Of a DNA stretch of 64,000 bases, positions 60,953-64,000 are shown in pieces (the first letter of the stretch is position 1; every line of letters starts with the position of its first letter). The DNA is from Latrodectus hesperus. Lineage: Eukaryota > Arthropoda > Arachnida > Araneae > Theridiidae. The stretch covers positions 1 to 64,000 of the forward strand of contig JAJQOW010000212.1 of assembly GCA_037975125.1 (NCBI GenBank), given 5' to 3'. Under the pieces are notes generated by a model that worked only from the letters and a program-made list of their open reading frames with translations, had not been told where the DNA came from and ran no database searches. The position numbers and the translations under genes were made by a program.

Positions 60953-63040
60953 CGTGTGATCCATACCAAACATATCATTCTGTATGGCCAAATTGACTTT
61001 TAAGTAAGTATCTTTAAATGGCAAAAGTTATTAAAAAGTAGTAAATATCGTTAATCTCCCTGACATTTTTCTTGAAAAATATTAACATATTTCCCATTTT
61101 AATGTAGTTTCATATTCTGCAATTAGTTGATTCCGAAATCTACATGCATTTAGCTACTGAGAAATATCAGCAAGTTTGATTTCATTTGCTACTTTACAAA
61201 TGTGTTATACTTTATTTAGTAACTTACAATAACTAATGTATATATTAAGAATGCTGGATGATTTTTAAAATAATATAGTATCGTTATTATTATAATTCCA
61301 AAATATTAAAATAAAACAAAAAAATTATCCATATATTTTTTCGTATAATAAAATAGCAGTTGTGAGAAGATCGTCCAAATCAATATGAGAAAGTAAAATT
61401 ACTTATATATAATCACATTCCTTTTTCTATTACTTTCAGATGCTTCTAATAAAGATTTTGTTCATATTGAACTTAAGAACATTTACTTCATTTTTACATT
61501 AATTTTTTCTTAAATTAACAATGATACATATGAAATAAAAACTAGATTTATAAGATTATATTGATATTAGTTTTACATTTGAACTCCATTTTATAAATTC
61601 TTACATTTATATTTACTCAAATTTATAAAGTTTATCACTCTTTTATTAAATATTTTGAAGTAGTGAAGATCTATAACCTCATTAACATAATATCTAATTA
61701 TAATCCTACAACACATTTGGCTTTATTCAAGAAATTCAGTATACTTAGTATAATTTTTGATAATCTTTACTTAAAATACTTTATAAAAAGAATGTTTAAC
61801 ATGAGAGAAACTAAAGATAAAACTTGTATAACATAAGAATTTCTTAATAAACATAAAGATAAATCTTTCAACAATGAACTCAAACACACCTTTCCCGTTA
61901 ACAAATATTTCAATTGATATGATAGATATCAGCTTAAGTAAATATTTTACATATGTAAATATTTTACTTAATACGTTGGTAAAAATACGGTATATAGAGT
62001 TTACAGAGTTAGATTAAATTACTTAACATGACTGTTATGCATTACGCTAATGAGGGAACTTGTAGAAAGAAAAGAAAATTATATTTTAAGTGCAAAGTGA
62101 ATGGAAATAATATGAGAGCAAATATGTCAATATATCAAGGAACAAACAGTCAATGTTATGGATAAATAATTTGAATATAAATAGATGTTGCTTCAAGAAA
62201 CTGAGCTAATTCTTAAATGAAATTAGGTTGAACCATGTGACATTAATAATATGATGTAGAAAGAGGTTATAAGCAGTTATCGATGCTGTTAAGGCATTTT
62301 ATACCCTACAGTTATAAATGCGGTTTCAAGTATGTAAAATACACAATTTACTCCTAAATAGTGATCATTCTGTTAAAGATAATCATTGTTCACATATAAT
62401 ATTACGTACATGGTATCTATCACGACAAAGATACTTGAACTAAGGCTTGAACACCCACACATTCACCAACATCTACACTTTCAAACATTTAAATTTTCTT
62501 TCTTTTAGGAAAATTATTAAAGAAACCTAAATTAAATAAATTTAGCAAATATTACATTTTTAACGGGACGTAAAAAAGCGAAAAGTATTAGCAAAAAATG
62601 CTGAAATTATTTTTTAAATATATAAAAGAATAATTTGACAGTTTTTAAAATGAATTATATCTAATTACTATGGGTATACTGAAAATATATTTTAAGCGTA
62701 ATCTGAACGATTTCATTACATCTCATTTTACTTTTATATATTTAAGATCATATTAAAAATAAGAATAATGCTGATGTGAATTCTTACAAAATGATTAAAT
62801 TATGCTAATTTATCGATATAGAAAAATAATATGAAAATTTTTTTTTGAAATTCAGAGCGCAGTTTTATTTTGATATAAAAAAATTTGCTTCTGTGAAATA
62901 ATTTATTTTCTCAGATCGATCGACTGAATTGTTATTTCTTATAAAAATAACATTTGTATGTTTTTATCAATTTGGTGTATGAGAAATCTCTTTCAAGATG
63001 AATTGTAGAAAAAATGTTAAATAGGATATGCATTTTTTTT
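60953..63040 (+). repeat. Segment B, copy 2 of 2
   Basis: Matches 1157-3630 with substitutions and deletions (for example, about 200 bases are missing near 61330 and about 100 near 61932). It then joins segment C at an internal point. No gene is seen. Confidence 0.8.
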
Positions 63041-63059
63041 AGTTTTAGTTTAGTTTTAA

Positions 63060-64000
63060 AATATTAAATTTACTGTATTACAGGTGAGGAATGATAGCAA
63101 AATTATCGACAACTGACATACAAATCTGCATTATACAGCTATCAAAGAGAATATTTCTGACATTTTTTTATATTTTCAGATGAAATATTTGTAGTATTGA
63201 TGGAATGGCTTAATACTGTCATTTTCTAGGGAAGGAGATCTAAAATATTATTGGGAGCCAGTAAATAAAATTATGATCCTACAACTTTCAATTGGATGCA
63301 AAGAACGATTAATTTGAGCAGAAAACAAACTAAAAACAACAGCAGAATCTCTAAAGCAGGACTTGTACAATTTTTCAGATCTTTCAGGCAGAAAGACAGT
63401 TTTTAAACAAGATGTTGCTAATGGTTTGAAATTATATTGTATGTTTTAGGCAGAGAGTACGTGATACAGACTTACGTACATTAACATGCATTTGTATCAC
63501 ATTAAAATATGTTTACGATTTTCAAGTGTAATTTGTATTAATAAAGGCATTCACTATCTATTTCATAATATTTGTATTAAGAATTCACTCTAAGAATATA
63601 TAACACTATGTTAAATAGTTTAACAAATATAAAACGTGTTGGTAAAAGGGAAAAATCCATTGTGATTGTCACAAGAAACGTTAAATTCGTTCATGCAAAA
63701 CTATAAGAGAAATACCACCCAGTACAATCGAAGAGAAATGAAATTATCAGCAAATATGTAAAAAAAAAAAACTTATATTTAAAGCGTACAATTTTTTTTT
63801 ATCTGTAGACTAAAAATGTTTAAATGAAACCAAGTCTCCGTAGATGGAACAAACACCTATCAAGAAAAACAACAGCTAAAAAAAATTAAGAAAACATTTT
63901 TTATAAGAAAATTTCTGATTAAAATTTGGTAGTTATATAATTCATAAAAATATACATGTTTTGCTTTAAAAGTCCAGTAAATTTTCATATTCGCATCATT
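63060..64000 (+). repeat. Segment C, copy 3 (starts internally, runs off the window)
   Basis: Matches 5140-6090 and 31290-32230: GAGGAATGATAGCAAAATTA, CTAGGGAAGGAGATCTAAAA near 63228, and the TTAAAATTTGGTAGTTATAT block near 63920. It is more diverged than C1 and C2 are from each other. Confidence 0.85.

Noticed and set aside
1..64000. CRISPR array, bacterial operon or riboswitch
   Set aside because: No regularly spaced short repeats with unique spacers and no bacterial gene organisation. The DNA is animal-type and dominated by transposons.

Overview
This is eukaryotic, very AT-rich, gene-poor DNA. No intact host protein gene and no bacterial-type operon is visible. Almost everything I can identify is transposable-element material. 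The mariner transposase (its N-terminus opens MEMTREHF), the Tc1 transposase, a tRNA-derived SINE and two LINE lineages are all of arthropod type, and the mariner and Tc1 types are abundant in araneomorph spider genomes. An orb-weaver-like spider is my best guess; that is inference from remembered protein style, not a database result.

Large-scale layout: the window is a stretch of a long-unit tandem array. Segment A (positions 1, 22690 and 58358), segment B (1157 and 60953), segment C (about 4050, 30195 and 63060) and segment G (21814 and 57556) recur in the same orientation and largely the same order. The A-to-A distances are 22.7 kb and 35.7 kb. Subtracting the 11.1 kb nested LINE insertion from the second leaves about 24.5 kb, so the basic unit is about 23-25 kb. 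Between C and G each unit carries a variable mosaic of two diverged families that I call E and F, present in both orientations.

Transposons inside the array: segment A contains a decayed 3' end of a Tigger/pogo-like (CENP-B/DDE) transposase in all three copies. Segment C contains a tRNA-derived SINE and a Tc1 element at the same sites in both full copies, so these insertions predate the duplication. The first C copy (4050-14240) also has a mariner (11735-13014) that the second lacks. The F family ends in what looks like the zinc-finger tail of a LINE.

The most structured object is at 39133-50309. It is a full-length R1/I-group LINE on the minus strand, flanked by a perfect 15-bp target duplication. 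It has ORF1 (gag-like, zinc knuckles) and ORF2 (endonuclease, reverse transcriptase, RNase H). ORF2 is split in its endonuclease by a 5852-bp DNA element (42790-48641) with perfect 15-bp TIRs and a TA duplication. That DNA element has GGCC-dense ends, an AT-rich interior, and a minus-strand series of promoter, splice and poly(A) signals that looks like a small spliced transcription unit rather than a recognisable transposase. A truncated RTE-like LINE lies just beyond (about 50783-51401).

Functional outlook: all transposase and LINE genes here carry stops, frameshifts or truncations, so the window is best read as heterochromatin-like or ampliconic repeat DNA. The spliced unit inside the TIR element is the only candidate for something new. 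Boundaries of families A, B, C, E, F and G were set by eye and are approximate to tens of bases.
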